Below, piece by piece: positions 26,198-34,790 of a stretch of 64,000 nucleotides of DNA (position 1 is the first letter of the stretch; each line of letters begins with the position of its first letter). The notes beneath the pieces were generated by a model. It was not told the origin of the DNA. It ran no database searches and was given only the letters and a program-made list of their open reading frames with translations. This stretch comes from DATJGF01 sp035495315 (lineage in GTDB: Bacteria; Verrucomicrobiota; Verrucomicrobiia; Limisphaerales; UBA8199): positions 72,807 through 136,806 of the forward strand of contig DATJGF010000061.1 in NCBI GenBank assembly GCA_035495315.1, given 5' to 3'. Position numbers and translations under genes: made by a program.

Positions 26198-26893
26198 CTA
26201 ATAGAAGTACCCCAACTCCCGCAGCGAAACGAAGTCTCGGGCTCGCTCCTGGGTCGCACGGCCCAGGATGATATGATCGAGGACATCGATTTTTAACAAT
26301 TGTCCGGCACGAATAAGATCCCGTGTCACTTTGATATCGGCTTCGGAAGGGGAAGGATCACCCGAGGGATGATTGTGCGTCAGAATCACGGCAGCTGCGT
26401 TGGCAGTAATGGCCGCCTTGAAGACCTCTCGAGGGTGGACCAAAATCGTGTCGAGCGTGCCCTCGGAGATTTTGACGATGTCGATCAAGCGCCGGCGTGT
26501 ATTCAGCAACAGGATTTGGAACGTCTCGACGTGCCGCAAGCGGTTGTCCTCGCGCAACAAATTGGCGACCGCCTCAGGGTTGTCTAGCAACGGAGACTCG
26601 CGTCGCAGTTCTGAAGCCATTTTGCGGGCGAGTGTGAAGGCGGCAGCCAGGGTTACAGCCTTGTCAGGCCCGATGCCTTTAATAGTCTGCAGGTCGTCGA
26701 GTGATGCTTGCGCCAGCAATTGCAAGGAGCCGTACTTCTGCACCAATCGCTTTGCTATTTCCAACGCGTTCATCCCCTGCAAGCCGGTGCGCAGTAGAAT
26801 TGCGATCAACTCAGCATGGCTTAGCGCATCCGCTCCCTGCGATGTGAGGCGCTCGCGCGGTCGTTCGCTGGCAGGCTGATCCTTAAGCCGCAT
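26198..26893 (-). CDS. radC: RadC family DNA repair/JAB-domain protein
   Basis: The 231-aa protein has an N-terminal helix-hairpin-helix part (LLAQASLDDLQTIKGIGPD) and a C-terminal JAB/MPN domain with the zinc motif LTHNHPSGDPSPSEADI (H-x-H and a downstream Asp). This combination defines RadC-type proteins, which have a metalloprotease-like fold; their exact role is unsettled despite the repair name. I take the ATG at 26893; a GTG three codons upstream is also open. Length is normal for the family (about 220-230 aa). It stands alone between the gene-poor kilobase and hflX and has its own 118-base upstream spacer. Confidence 0.95.
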   Translation of the reverse strand: MRLKDQPASERPRERLTSQGADALSHAELIAILLRTGLQGMNALEIAKRLVQKYGSLQLLAQASLDDLQTIKGIGPDKAVTLAAAFTLARKMASELRRESPLLDNPEAVANLLREDNRLRHVETFQILLLNTRRRLIDIVKISEGTLDTILVHPREVFKAAITANAAAVILTHNHPSGDPSPSEADIKVTRDLIRAGQLLKIDVLDHIILGRATQERARDFVSLRELGYFY

Positions 26894-27011
26894 CCCAGGC
26901 ACGGGTTACAAATTAGCAAGCCCCGGGTTAGTCACACAAATAAATTGTGATTACATTCAGGGGCAACGGCATCCCGACCGAAAAGAACGAATCACCGAAG
27001 CGGACGATTAA

Positions 27012-28307
27012 TCACTGATTCATTCGGCGCACGATGAACGGCGCAAATTCCTCGTGAAGATGCGGTGGAATTCTCACTTTGAATCGGGCACTCTGGCCCT
27101 CGTAATTGCGTTCCACGACTTGGCCGACTTCGTGCAACCGGGCAATAACGTCGGAGGCCTGATGAGGGACCGATATCTCGATAAACTCGCGGATCGGACG
27201 CAATTGGCTGCCCAATTCGGCCATTAAAGAGGAAATGCCTTCGCCCTGAGAGGCCGAGATCGCAACGCCATGCGGGTAAGCCTCCAAAAATCGGCTCAGC
27301 AGGCTCTGGTTACCGTTGAGTTGATCGATTTTGTTAAAGACCATCAGTGTGGGCTTGCCTTCGGCGCCGATTTCCTTGAGCACGGTATTGACCGATTCAA
27401 TCTGCTCAGCCGCTTGGGGATGGCTCACATCAACAACGTGCAGCAACAAATCCGCCTGAACCACTTCTTCGAGCGTCGCCTTGAATGCCTCAACCAGGCC
27501 GTGTGGAAGCTTACGGATGAAACCCACCGTATCTGTTAGCAAAACATTCTGATTGCTTGGCAAACGCAGACGGCGCGTTGTGGGGTCAAGCGTGGCGAAG
27601 AGTTTATTTTCCGCCAGCACATCGGCACCGGTAAGGGTGTTGAGCAGAGTGGATTTTCCGGCATTGGTATAACCGACGATGGAGGCAAGGGCCCAATGGT
27701 TGCGCTGGCGGGCCTGACGCTGGGTCGAACGCTGCCGGCGCACTACCTCTAACTCACGGGAAATACGCGCGATCCGGTCCTGAACCCTGCGGCGATCGGT
27801 TTCCAACTGCGTTTCACCTTCACCGCCGCGCATGCCAATTCCGCCTTTCTGCCGCGACAAGTGGCCCCAGAAGCGAGTCAAACGGGGCAATAGATGTTGC
27901 AGTTGAGCCAATTCGATTTGGAGTTTGCCCTCCCGCGTTCGGGCGCGTTGGGCGAAGATGTCGAGGATGAGCGAGGTGCGATCGAGCACTTTGCAATTGA
28001 ACACCTTTTCGAGGTTCCGGCTTTGGGCGGGAGAGAGCTCGTCGTCGAAAATCACGGTATCAACGTCCGCACGGCGGCAATATGAGGCAAATTCATCGGC
28101 TTTGCCTTTGCCAATAAAGGTAGTGGCGCAGGGAGCGGCCATCTTTTGCATGCCATCGCCGACTACCTCGGCTCCGGCCGTAGTGGCCAACTCGGATAAT
28201 TCCTCCAGTGAATCCTGTGTGTCCCAACCGTTCCGCGATTTTAATTCGACGCCAACGAGAAAAACTCGCTCAGTTCTGCGGTTCCTGGTCTCGATCAGTG
28301 CTTTCAA
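27012..28307 (-). CDS. hflX: GTPase HflX
   Basis: HflX is a ribosome-associated GTPase that splits stalled or stressed ribosomes. The 431-aa product has the N-terminal HflX domain with the signature LPRLTRFWGHLSRQKGGIG and GGEGETQLETDRR, then the G domain: G1 GYTNAGKST, G3 DTVGF, G4 FNKID. The only start that keeps the N-terminal domain intact is TTG at 28307; the next in-frame ATG would remove about 50 residues. It is transcribed away from the LysM gene. The 356-base spacer between them contains a candidate structured RNA. Confidence 0.95.
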   Translation of the reverse strand: MKALIETRNRRTERVFLVGVELKSRNGWDTQDSLEELSELATTAGAEVVGDGMQKMAAPCATTFIGKGKADEFASYCRRADVDTVIFDDELSPAQSRNLEKVFNCKVLDRTSLILDIFAQRARTREGKLQIELAQLQHLLPRLTRFWGHLSRQKGGIGMRGGEGETQLETDRRRVQDRIARISRELEVVRRQRSTQRQARQRNHWALASIVGYTNAGKSTLLNTLTGADVLAENKLFATLDPTTRRLRLPSNQNVLLTDTVGFIRKLPHGLVEAFKATLEEVVQADLLLHVVDVSHPQAAEQIESVNTVLKEIGAEGKPTLMVFNKIDQLNGNQSLLSRFLEAYPHGVAISASQGEGISSLMAELGSQLRPIREFIEISVPHQASDVIARLHEVGQVVERNYEGQSARFKVRIPPHLHEEFAPFIVRRMNQ

Positions 28308-28664
28308 TTCTCGGACTTAGTCGTCTCTCTTTCGATTTTATTCTCTGCAGCTAAAAATAGCACGAGTTTTGAGGTTTTTGAAGGGAAAAAGGAAAGGGCG
28401 AGGCATCGCAAAGGAGATAAGCGCTCCCGCAAGCGGGATTACTGCCCTAAGGCAAGTCCTGACGCTCCGGACAAAGATCTCAAACCCGGCACTTGGACCC
28501 GCGTATTGCCTCGCCGTCATCTATTTAGTCCCGGGCAGCAACGGAAGCAATTGAAACTTATCCCCAGTATTCACAGTCATTCACAAGCCACGACTTCAGG
28601 GCGTCGAGTGCAGCCCTGCCCTTTCCATCTTGAACTCCCCGAGCCGCACTTCTATTGTCGACCC
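28308..28664. other. Divergent spacer between hflX and the LysM gene
   Basis: No coding potential is evident. The spacer holds the promoters of both flanking genes and the candidate structured RNA at 28397-28515. Bases 28316-28395 are rich in T and A. Confidence 0.5.
28397..28515 (+). ncRNA. Candidate structured RNA element
   Basis: The ends GGCGAGGCA (28397-28405) and TGCCTCGCC (28507-28515) are perfect complements and would close a 119-base structure. Inside are three further hairpins in order: TCCCGC/GCGGGA (28425-28438), TGCC/GGCA (28443-28454) and GTCC/GGAC (28456-28472). The element is nearly symmetric, so the strand is uncertain: plus would be the LysM leader, minus the hflX leader. 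It does not match a class I can name with confidence (6S, SRP, tmRNA and RNase P motifs were looked for and not found). Confidence 0.35.
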
Positions 28665-29240
28665 ATGAAACGGATTGCTTTCCTGTTGGCGGTTTTGACC
28701 CTCTGCTCCGTCGCCTGGAGCCGCGCTCAAGATGCGGCCACGGAAGAACGTCTAAACAAATTAGCTGGCCAAATTGAGGATTTGAGGGCCGGCCAGGAGG
28801 CGCTGCATAAGCAGGTGGAAACGTTGATTAAAGAGTTTGAGAACCTACGCGAGCAGGCCGCCAAGCCGACTGGGAATTACGCCGCGCAGGAAGACCTCAA
28901 GAGGGTCGCTGATGCTGTTAAAGACGTGGATCAAAAGCGGATTGAGGACGCTGAGAAGATTCGTGTGGAATTGCTGAACCTTCGCAAGGGGTTGCTCGCC
29001 GCTCCACCGTCTAAAAAGTCTGCACCGCAGACTTCAACGGACGTTACTCCCTCGGACAAACCCGAAAAGGGTTTTGAATACGTCGTGCAAAACGGAGATA
29101 CGCTGTCGACTATTGTTAAGGCATGTCGTGACAAAAACCTGAAAGTGACTGTCGACCAGATTCTCAAGGCAAATCCGGACCTGAAGCCCGAAAAGATGCG
29201 AGTCGGTCAAAAGATCTTCATCCCGGCACCGAAATCGTAA
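28665..29240 (+). CDS. Exported coiled-coil protein with C-terminal LysM domain
   Basis: The start at 28665 gives 191 aa and a signal peptide (MKRIAFLLAVLTLCSVAWS, ending SRAQ). The frame is open further upstream but is low-quality there. Residues 22-115 are a charged coiled coil (LNKLAGQIEDLRAGQEALHK). The last 55 residues are a LysM domain (YVVQNGDTLSTIVKACRD, ILKANPD, MRVGQKIFIPAP), which binds peptidoglycan or chitin-type glycans. The protein should sit in the periplasm attached to the wall. The next gene, 32 bases downstream, encodes another exported coiled-coil protein, so the two are probably co-transcribed. Partners are unknown. Confidence 0.85.
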   Translation: MKRIAFLLAVLTLCSVAWSRAQDAATEERLNKLAGQIEDLRAGQEALHKQVETLIKEFENLREQAAKPTGNYAAQEDLKRVADAVKDVDQKRIEDAEKIRVELLNLRKGLLAAPPSKKSAPQTSTDVTPSDKPEKGFEYVVQNGDTLSTIVKACRDKNLKVTVDQILKANPDLKPEKMRVGQKIFIPAPKS

Positions 29241-29272
29241 TGTCGACGTTCAAATGCCGGCTCTAAGCTTTT

Positions 29273-29980
29273 ATGAATCGATCGATTTGGGTCGTTACTC
29301 GATGGTATAAAAGTGTCGCACGCCATGTGTTCTTGGCCGTTTTGGCGGTTGCGCTCTGCCCCGGCTGGATGATTTTCGCGCAAGAGAACGTGACGATTCC
29401 GAAATCCAGATTGCAGGAACTGGAAGAGAAAGAGCGCGAACTGAATCGCCTGAAAGGGGACATTACTAAAACCAAAGAAGAAAATACCCAGCTCAAAAAG
29501 CAACAGGAACAGGCGGTTCTGCCGTCGGCGCCCACCAATCCACCCGAACCGATCGTAATTCACCAGGCCCCACCCATGGCTTCACTACCGGGTCTGCGAG
29601 AAACCGACCAGGTCGATGCGATGGATCTGGCCGAGCATTATCGGATCGATTCGGCGGCGGCTGACGCCCGCTACCGCGGCCACAAATTCATCTTGCGGGG
29701 CGAGATTGCTGGCTTCGAAAAGCCGATCTTAAAGCGAGACTACAAAGTGCTTCTGAAGACTGGCAATAAAGACACGCGGGTGCTCTGCAGTTTTTATCCA
29801 CCCGAGAAATTCAATGCCATCTTCACCGCCGACCATGGCGCACAGTTGGTCGGCCTGATGGGCGAAACCAGGGTGCCCCTGCTAAAAGCGGGCCAAGAAG
29901 TATTTTTTCGAGCGGAGTGCCAGGGTTGGAAAGGCTCGGTTGTGATTGTTTCGGGTGGGGAGATTCACAAAGCCAAATAG
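29273..29980 (+). CDS. Exported coiled-coil protein with tRNA_anti-like OB-fold domain
   Basis: The 235-aa protein has a hydrophobic N-terminal segment (about residues 17-37, VFLAVLAVALCPGWMIFAQ) that is a signal peptide or anchor. A short coiled coil follows (residues 40-80, RLQELEEKERELNRLKGDI), then a Pro-rich linker and a C-terminal OB-fold of the tRNA_anti-like type: MDLAEHYRIDSAAADARYRG, then KFILRGEIAGF and a final VVIVSGGEI strand. This family is widespread in exported bacterial proteins of unknown role and is not expected to bind tRNA in the periplasm. It shares the coiled-coil plus small-domain plan of the LysM protein just upstream (32-base gap), suggesting a joint envelope function (inference). 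Confidence 0.75.
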   Translation: MNRSIWVVTRWYKSVARHVFLAVLAVALCPGWMIFAQENVTIPKSRLQELEEKERELNRLKGDITKTKEENTQLKKQQEQAVLPSAPTNPPEPIVIHQAPPMASLPGLRETDQVDAMDLAEHYRIDSAAADARYRGHKFILRGEIAGFEKPILKRDYKVLLKTGNKDTRVLCSFYPPEKFNAIFTADHGAQLVGLMGETRVPLLKAGQEVFFRAECQGWKGSVVIVSGGEIHKAK

Positions 29981-30056
29981 CTGCGCAGTCGGCGGGGCAA
30001 ATCTCAAACCGGAAAGCCAAAACCCGAAGACAATCTGGAGAATCCGTTTGGGTTGG

Positions 30057-31622
30057 TCATTTCGCCACCTCTACGCAGCGCGTTTCGCGGATCACCGTGA
30101 TGCGGATTTGTCCAGGATATTGGAGTTCGTTTTCGATCCGCGAAGCTAGGGTCCGCGCGAGGCCAAAGGCTTGTTCATCATCCACCTGATCGGGGTGCAC
30201 GAAAACCCGCAACTCTCGTCCGGCCTGTACGGCGAACGATTTTTCAACGCCATCGATTGAATTGGCGATTTTTTCCAGATCTTCGACCCGTTTCAGGTAG
30301 GTGGTAAGATTTTCAGAGCGGGCGCCCGGACGAGACGCGCTGATGGCATCGGCTGCACTGACCAAAATGCCAAGCGGTCCAATTGGCGCGACATCATTAT
30401 GATGCGAGGCAACTCCATTAACCACGACGTCAGATTCGCCGTAGCGCTTTATGAGCTCCGCGCCGACGACTGCATGAGGGCCCTCGGCTTCATGGTTCAC
30501 GGCTTTTCCAATATCGTGCAAGAGCCCGGCACGTTTTGCTGCCGTGACATCGAGTCCCATCTCCGCGGCCATCAACGCCATCAGATGAGCTACCTCCACT
30601 GAGTGATCGAGAATATTTTGGGAAAAGCTATGGCGGAAATGCAGCCTGCCCAAGAGTTTGACGACCTCCGGGTGCATCGGTGGCAAGGCTGCTTTGGCGA
30701 CCGCTTCTTCACCCAAGCGAAGAATGGTCTCGTTCATTTCCTGGTTCACCGCAGCGACCACCTCCTCGATACGCGTCGGGTGAATGCGCCCATCGCTGAG
30801 CAAACGCATCATCGCCTCGCGCGCAATTTCGCGGCGGACGGGGTCGAATCCCGAGAGCAGGACCGCCCCTGGAGTGTCATCAATCAATACTGTTACGCCT
30901 GTCGCGGCCTCGAAAGCCCTGATGTTACGTCCCTCGCGTCCGATGATTCGGCCTTTGATATCGTCCCCGGCAGGCAAAGCAATGCTGGCGGTTGTACTCT
31001 CAAACGTGTGTTCGCCGGCATACCGTTGGATTGCGACGGTTAGAATTCGCCGTGCCTTCTCCTCCGCCTTGCTTCGAGCCTCATCGAGAATGTGGCGAGT
31101 GAGTGCATTGGCGTGGCGCAAGGCTTCCTGTTCAACTCGTTTCAACAACGCCTCGCGAGCCTCGGTTGGGCTCAAACCGGCGGCTTTTTGGAGCTGTTCA
31201 GCCCACTGCAACTCCAATTTGGACAGCTCGTCTTCTCGCGATTTTATAGCCTCGCACCGCTTCGCGAGGGAGTCCTTCTCCTCGCTCAAGCTTTTCTCAG
31301 ATTCGACCATGCGCTGGAGCTGCGAATTAATGAGCTGTTCACGCTCGGCGAGTCTTTTTTCAAGCTCCAACCTTTCGGCTCGTCGAGAAGCAACAGCTTG
31401 GTCTGCCAGCTCATGCTGCTTGAGTGCCTCCTCGCTGGCGGTCAAGCGCGCGTCTCGCAGAATAATTGCTGCCTCGCGCCGGGATTGATCCAGGAGCCCT
31501 TGGGCTTGCGCGGCTTGAGCTCGTCGGGAATCGCGGTTTCGCCACTGCACAAACAGATAGCACAGCACCGCACCGGTCAACATCAGGCCGGCATGCTCAA
31601 GAGTATCAACTAACGAGCTCAT
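30057..31622 (-). CDS. rny: Ribonuclease Y
   Basis: Membrane-anchored endoribonuclease that starts mRNA decay. The 521-aa order is: N-terminal membrane helix (about 10-27, AGLMLTGAVLCYLFVQW), long coiled coil (30-200), KH domain (about 205-270, GRIIGREGRNIRAFEAATG), and HD domain (about 335-430) with HSVEVAHLMALMAAE and LLHDIGKAVNHE supplying the metal ligands. The end of the product (RITVIRETRCVEVAK) is typical. Length matches the family (about 515-520 aa). It begins 16 bases after the stop of the cyclo-ligase gene, so rarA, the cyclo-ligase gene and rny form a likely operon. Confidence 0.97.
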   Translation of the reverse strand: MSSLVDTLEHAGLMLTGAVLCYLFVQWRNRDSRRAQAAQAQGLLDQSRREAAIILRDARLTASEEALKQHELADQAVASRRAERLELEKRLAEREQLINSQLQRMVESEKSLSEEKDSLAKRCEAIKSREDELSKLELQWAEQLQKAAGLSPTEAREALLKRVEQEALRHANALTRHILDEARSKAEEKARRILTVAIQRYAGEHTFESTTASIALPAGDDIKGRIIGREGRNIRAFEAATGVTVLIDDTPGAVLLSGFDPVRREIAREAMMRLLSDGRIHPTRIEEVVAAVNQEMNETILRLGEEAVAKAALPPMHPEVVKLLGRLHFRHSFSQNILDHSVEVAHLMALMAAEMGLDVTAAKRAGLLHDIGKAVNHEAEGPHAVVGAELIKRYGESDVVVNGVASHHNDVAPIGPLGILVSAADAISASRPGARSENLTTYLKRVEDLEKIANSIDGVEKSFAVQAGRELRVFVHPDQVDDEQAFGLARTLASRIENELQYPGQIRITVIRETRCVEVAK

Positions 31623-31638
31623 CCTAAACCGCGCGCCC

Positions 31639-32253
31639 TTACAACTCGATCCAGCGCGTCGGCGTCAAAAGGCAATTCAAGTGAATGTCATGCGGTTCAA
31701 CGGGCACCTCGCTCACGATTTGTTCATCGAAAGCCACCCCGCACGTTGTGCCGCGCACGGTCTTCAGCAGTTGGTCAAAGAACCCTTTGCCTCGGCCAAG
31801 CCGTCGGCCATGCAAGTCGAAGGCTATCCCAGGTACCAGGATCAAGTCCAGCCAGTTTAATGCGACCTCGGCGCAATGGGCCACCGGCTCTCGAATGTTG
31901 AATTTTCCGACGCAAAGGTCTCGCGCCGGATCATGCACCTGACAAACCGTATAGGTCCGACTGGTCGCGTTATAGCGAGGCAAAACCGCTGTTTTCCGTT
32001 CTTCAATCGCCGTGGCCAGCAGTGGCCAGAGGTCCAACTCATCTGGCCTGGGTGCGAAAAAAAGGATTGAGCGGGCTTTTTGCCAAACCGGCTGTGTCCT
32101 CAAAATGCAACGCGCGGCTTCCGCGGCCAGGTCCTTTTCTGCGGGCGCAAGCGCTGCCACGATGCCCTTCACATGCTTCCGAAGCGCGGCTTTCGCGGCA
32201 ATCGGTAGCTCCGAGTTTGAAACCGCTTTTTCGGCCCGACCGGCGTTATCCAT
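31639..32253 (-). CDS. 5-formyltetrahydrofolate cyclo-ligase
   Basis: The enzyme converts 5-formyl-THF to 5,10-methenyl-THF with ATP. The start at 32253 gives 204 aa and overlaps the end of rarA by 8 bases; a start 10 codons upstream is also open. Motifs are the N-terminal AAKAALRKHVKG, FFAPRPDELDLWPLL, and the family signature GRRLGRGKGFFDQLL with LILVPGIAFD just before it. Size is normal for the YgfA/MTHFS family. It is the middle gene of rarA - cyclo-ligase - rny. The coupling probably reflects transcription rather than a shared pathway. Confidence 0.93.
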   Translation of the reverse strand: MDNAGRAEKAVSNSELPIAAKAALRKHVKGIVAALAPAEKDLAAEAARCILRTQPVWQKARSILFFAPRPDELDLWPLLATAIEERKTAVLPRYNATSRTYTVCQVHDPARDLCVGKFNIREPVAHCAEVALNWLDLILVPGIAFDLHGRRLGRGKGFFDQLLKTVRGTTCGVAFDEQIVSEVPVEPHDIHLNCLLTPTRWIEL

Positions 32254-33724
32254 TCGGCACCCTTGGCTTGGTGATCCCGGCATCAGGCGCGCCGCTCGGC
32301 CTGGCGGCGGATTCCCCTTCAGACTTTGGACTTTGGACTTTAGACTTGGGACTTTGAGTTCTGGCCTGTTTCAACTCGGCTCGCCATTTTTCGACTCGTT
32401 CCTTGATGCGTTTTTCGCCACCTTGTTCGGTGGGCTCATAATACCGGCGATCGCTGCCCAGATAATCTTGCACAACGAAGTGGCCCTGGTAGTCGTGTGC
32501 ATATTTGTACCCTTCACCGTGGCCCAACCGTTTCGCGCCGGAATAATGAGCATCCCGCAAATGCTCGGGTACGGGCAGAGTCCGGCCGGTTTCGACGTCT
32601 TTCACGGCGGCAGCAATGGCGGTAATTGTGCTATTGCTCTTGGGTGCGGTGGCTATATAGATCGTAGCCTCGGCGAGCGGGATTTGCGCTTCCGGCCAGC
32701 CAATGAACTCCGCGGCTTGAAAGGCGGCGTTGGCCAGAACCAGCGCCATCGGATCCGCCAGACCGACATCTTCAGCCGCCTGAATCACGATGCGTCGGGC
32801 AATAAATCGCGGGTCCTCGCCGGCGTGAATCATCTTGGCCAGCCAATATAATGCGGCATCAGGATCACTGCCTCGCATCGATTTGATGAAAGCCGAAATA
32901 GTATCGTAGTGCGCGTCTTCTTCGTTGTCGTAAACAACAGCCTTTTTTTGAATGCTTTGCTCGGCCACGGTTAGATCGATGCGAATGACACCGGCTGGGT
33001 CGGGAGCGGTCGTCAGCGCACCAAGTTCCAAGGCGTTCAAGGCCTTACGAGCATCTCCATCCGATAACTTCGCCAGGTGCCGCAAAGCTGCCTCTTCGGC
33101 ATCGATACGCAAAAGACCAAGACCGCGTTCCGGGTCGGCGAGCGCCCGCCGGAGCAATTCAAGAATGTCCGCCTCCGAGAGCGATCGGAGTTCAAAGATT
33201 TGTGAACGGGACACGAGCGGAGAATTGACGAAGAAAAAAGGGTTGTGCGTCGTCGCACCAATCAGACGCACGGTGCCACCCTCGACGTCCGGCAATAGAA
33301 TATCCTGCTGCGCTTTATTAAAGCGGTGAATCTCGTCAATGAACAGGATGGTCGATTGTCCGCTGTTGGCGAGGCGATTGGCTGCTCCCGACAATACCCG
33401 GCGCATATCGGCGACATTCGATTCGACACCGCTGAGCCGTTCGAATTTGCCCTTGGTTTGTCGGGCGATGATCTGGGCTAACGACGTCTTCCCGGTGCCA
33501 GGTGGGCCATAAAAGATTAAAGACTGAATCCGGTCAGCCTCTATCGCGCGGCGCAGCAATTGTCCTTTGCCGAGGATGTGCGATTGGCCTACGAATTCAT
33601 TTAGCTCACGCGGCCGCATTCGTGACGCCAGAGGCTGGTGCCGAGTCGAGTCAGTGGGCGGGGCGCTTGCGCCAGCGCCAGTACTTGGGCTGGCAATATC
33701 CGCAAAGAGGTCGTCACGCGCCAT
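32246..33724 (-). CDS. rarA: Replication-associated recombination protein RarA (MgsA)
   Basis: RarA is an AAA+ ATPase acting at stalled replication forks with SSB and RecA. The chosen start (33724) gives 492 aa. Motifs are RMRPRELNEFVGQSHILG, Walker A GPPGTGKTS, Walker B ILFIDEIHRFN, sensor 1 IGATTHNP and the C-terminal tetramerisation domain with DPDAALYWLAKMIHAGEDP. Known family members are about 430-450 aa. Here the last 40 residues are an extra tail whose QSPKSKVQSPKSEG part is encoded by a heptamer microrepeat (32322-32356), so the tail looks like acquired sequence rather than a domain. The cyclo-ligase ATG overlaps its stop. Confidence 0.95.
   Translation of the reverse strand: MARDDLFADIASPSTGAGASAPPTDSTRHQPLASRMRPRELNEFVGQSHILGKGQLLRRAIEADRIQSLIFYGPPGTGKTSLAQIIARQTKGKFERLSGVESNVADMRRVLSGAANRLANSGQSTILFIDEIHRFNKAQQDILLPDVEGGTVRLIGATTHNPFFFVNSPLVSRSQIFELRSLSEADILELLRRALADPERGLGLLRIDAEEAALRHLAKLSDGDARKALNALELGALTTAPDPAGVIRIDLTVAEQSIQKKAVVYDNEEDAHYDTISAFIKSMRGSDPDAALYWLAKMIHAGEDPRFIARRIVIQAAEDVGLADPMALVLANAAFQAAEFIGWPEAQIPLAEATIYIATAPKSNSTITAIAAAVKDVETGRTLPVPEHLRDAHYSGAKRLGHGEGYKYAHDYQGHFVVQDYLGSDRRYYEPTEQGGEKRIKERVEKWRAELKQARTQSPKSKVQSPKSEGESAARPSGAPDAGITKPRVPNG
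32322..32356. repeat. Five-unit heptamer array inside the 3' end of rarA
   Basis: On the plus strand five units read GACTTTG, GACTTTG, GACTTTA, GACTTGG, GACTTTG. On the coding strand these are CAAAGTC-type units giving the Ser/Pro/Lys-rich tail. It is the same sequence family as the arrays at 51132-51166 and 25942-25955. Confidence 0.8.
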
Positions 33725-34215
33725 GCGGAAAACATACAAGCGAACGCAGGGTTTCCCAACCTTAAAACTCACAGCGATCCGCCCTGAAACGCACAAATCC
33801 TAAGGGTCTAAACTCTACTCTGGCGGAACCAGAACCAAACACAGCGCACGGAAAACCGTGGAAATACGCGAATGTTCGGATTTCGATTTTCGGATTGCGG
33901 GTGTTTAAAAAAACCCCGCCAGTGCCGTGTGTAACAGTTCCTTTGAACTTATTAGAAACAGGTGGGACCCGCCCGGTTGCTTTCGACTTCCAGTCAAGGC
34001 CTGTCGGCCACAACCATGACTCTGATCCCGTGAGTTATTTACTACGGTTCAAGGACATAGTTTCTAATCACGAGCATAGGCAGGGTAAATTGTCGATCTT
34101 GAAGATCGTTTTCCTGCTTTGCGTTTTCCAAAGAACCGGCGCTCTGTTGCCTCTTCGCGCCTCGCAAAAAATACTGTTAGCCACCGCTTCGGAATTCTCA
34201 AGAAAAAAATCTTTT
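33725..34215. other. Spacer between rarA and the stand-alone receiver gene
   Basis: No coding frame is convincing. There is a short perfect palindrome CGATCTTGAAGATCG at 34094-34108 followed by TTTT on the plus strand. It could act as a weak terminator or operator, but no plus-strand gene precedes it. The sequence near 34195-34220 is a run of A and T just beyond the receiver stop. Nothing else is seen. Confidence 0.45.
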
Positions 34216-34620
34216 CTATTCTGAGCGATTGGATGCGGCATGAGGCACGGGTCGGGTTTGTAACCAGTATTCGATTCTGGACAACAATACGCTGGGATTG
34301 GTCGGTTTCTTGACATATTCGTCGGCGCCAGATTCCATCCCCGCGTAACGGGTAAACTCGCTCGTCAAGCCGGTGAGCATGATGATCGGGATTGCGGCAG
34401 TTTCAGGGTCTTTTCGTAAAATCTCGCAAACGGCAAAACCGTCCAACTCCGGAAGCACCAAATCCAGCAAGATCAGATCCGGACTATAGGACTCAACTTT
34501 TTTGAGAGCTTCAAGGCCGGTCGTTGCACTACTTGTTGAAAACCCCGCCAGCCTCAAATGCGAACGCAGCAGCTCCAATAATTCGGTATTATCCTCGACG
34601 ATCAATATCTTCTTTCTCAT
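34216..34620 (-). CDS. Single-domain response regulator (CheY-like receiver)
   Basis: The 134-aa protein is a receiver domain only: acidic pair in ILIVEDN, phospho-acceptor Asp53 in LILLDLVLPELDG, the Thr of IIMLTG, and Lys in EYVKKPTNP. I chose the start at 34620 because the domain begins there; longer forms add an Arg-rich stretch without family support. It lacks an output domain, so it acts by protein contact or in a phosphorelay. It lies divergently 170 bases from the histidine kinase gene and may be fed by it, although that kinase already has a LuxR-type partner downstream. Confidence 0.9.
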   Translation of the reverse strand: MRKKILIVEDNTELLELLRSHLRLAGFSTSSATTGLEALKKVESYSPDLILLDLVLPELDGFAVCEILRKDPETAAIPIIMLTGLTSEFTRYAGMESGADEYVKKPTNPSVLLSRIEYWLQTRPVPHAASNRSE

Positions 34621-34790
34621 AAGTCGCTGCCGGTCCCCGCGGGCACGACAAACTTCGCGACGTGTTTGCAACGTCGCGACTGTTCTAATGAGCAGGAACA
34701 GTGCCGCCCTTAAAGGACTGGCGGCGTGCTGAGGCCGACCGGGTCGCGCTACTTGTAAACTTGCCATTCGAGCTTGTTATCCACACATTT

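Noticed and set aside
28397..28515. 6S RNA assignment
   Set aside because: CGCAAGCGGG followed by an ACTGCCC-like stretch recalls 6S, but the length, the central bubble and the 3' strand do not fit, so it is kept only as an unnamed structured element.
32012..32851. 279-codon plus-strand frame
   Set aside because: Spans the antisense of two clear genes (cyclo-ligase and rarA).
34094..34108. Rho-independent terminator for a plus-strand gene
   Set aside because: The palindrome is short with a one-base centre, and no plus-strand gene ends before it.
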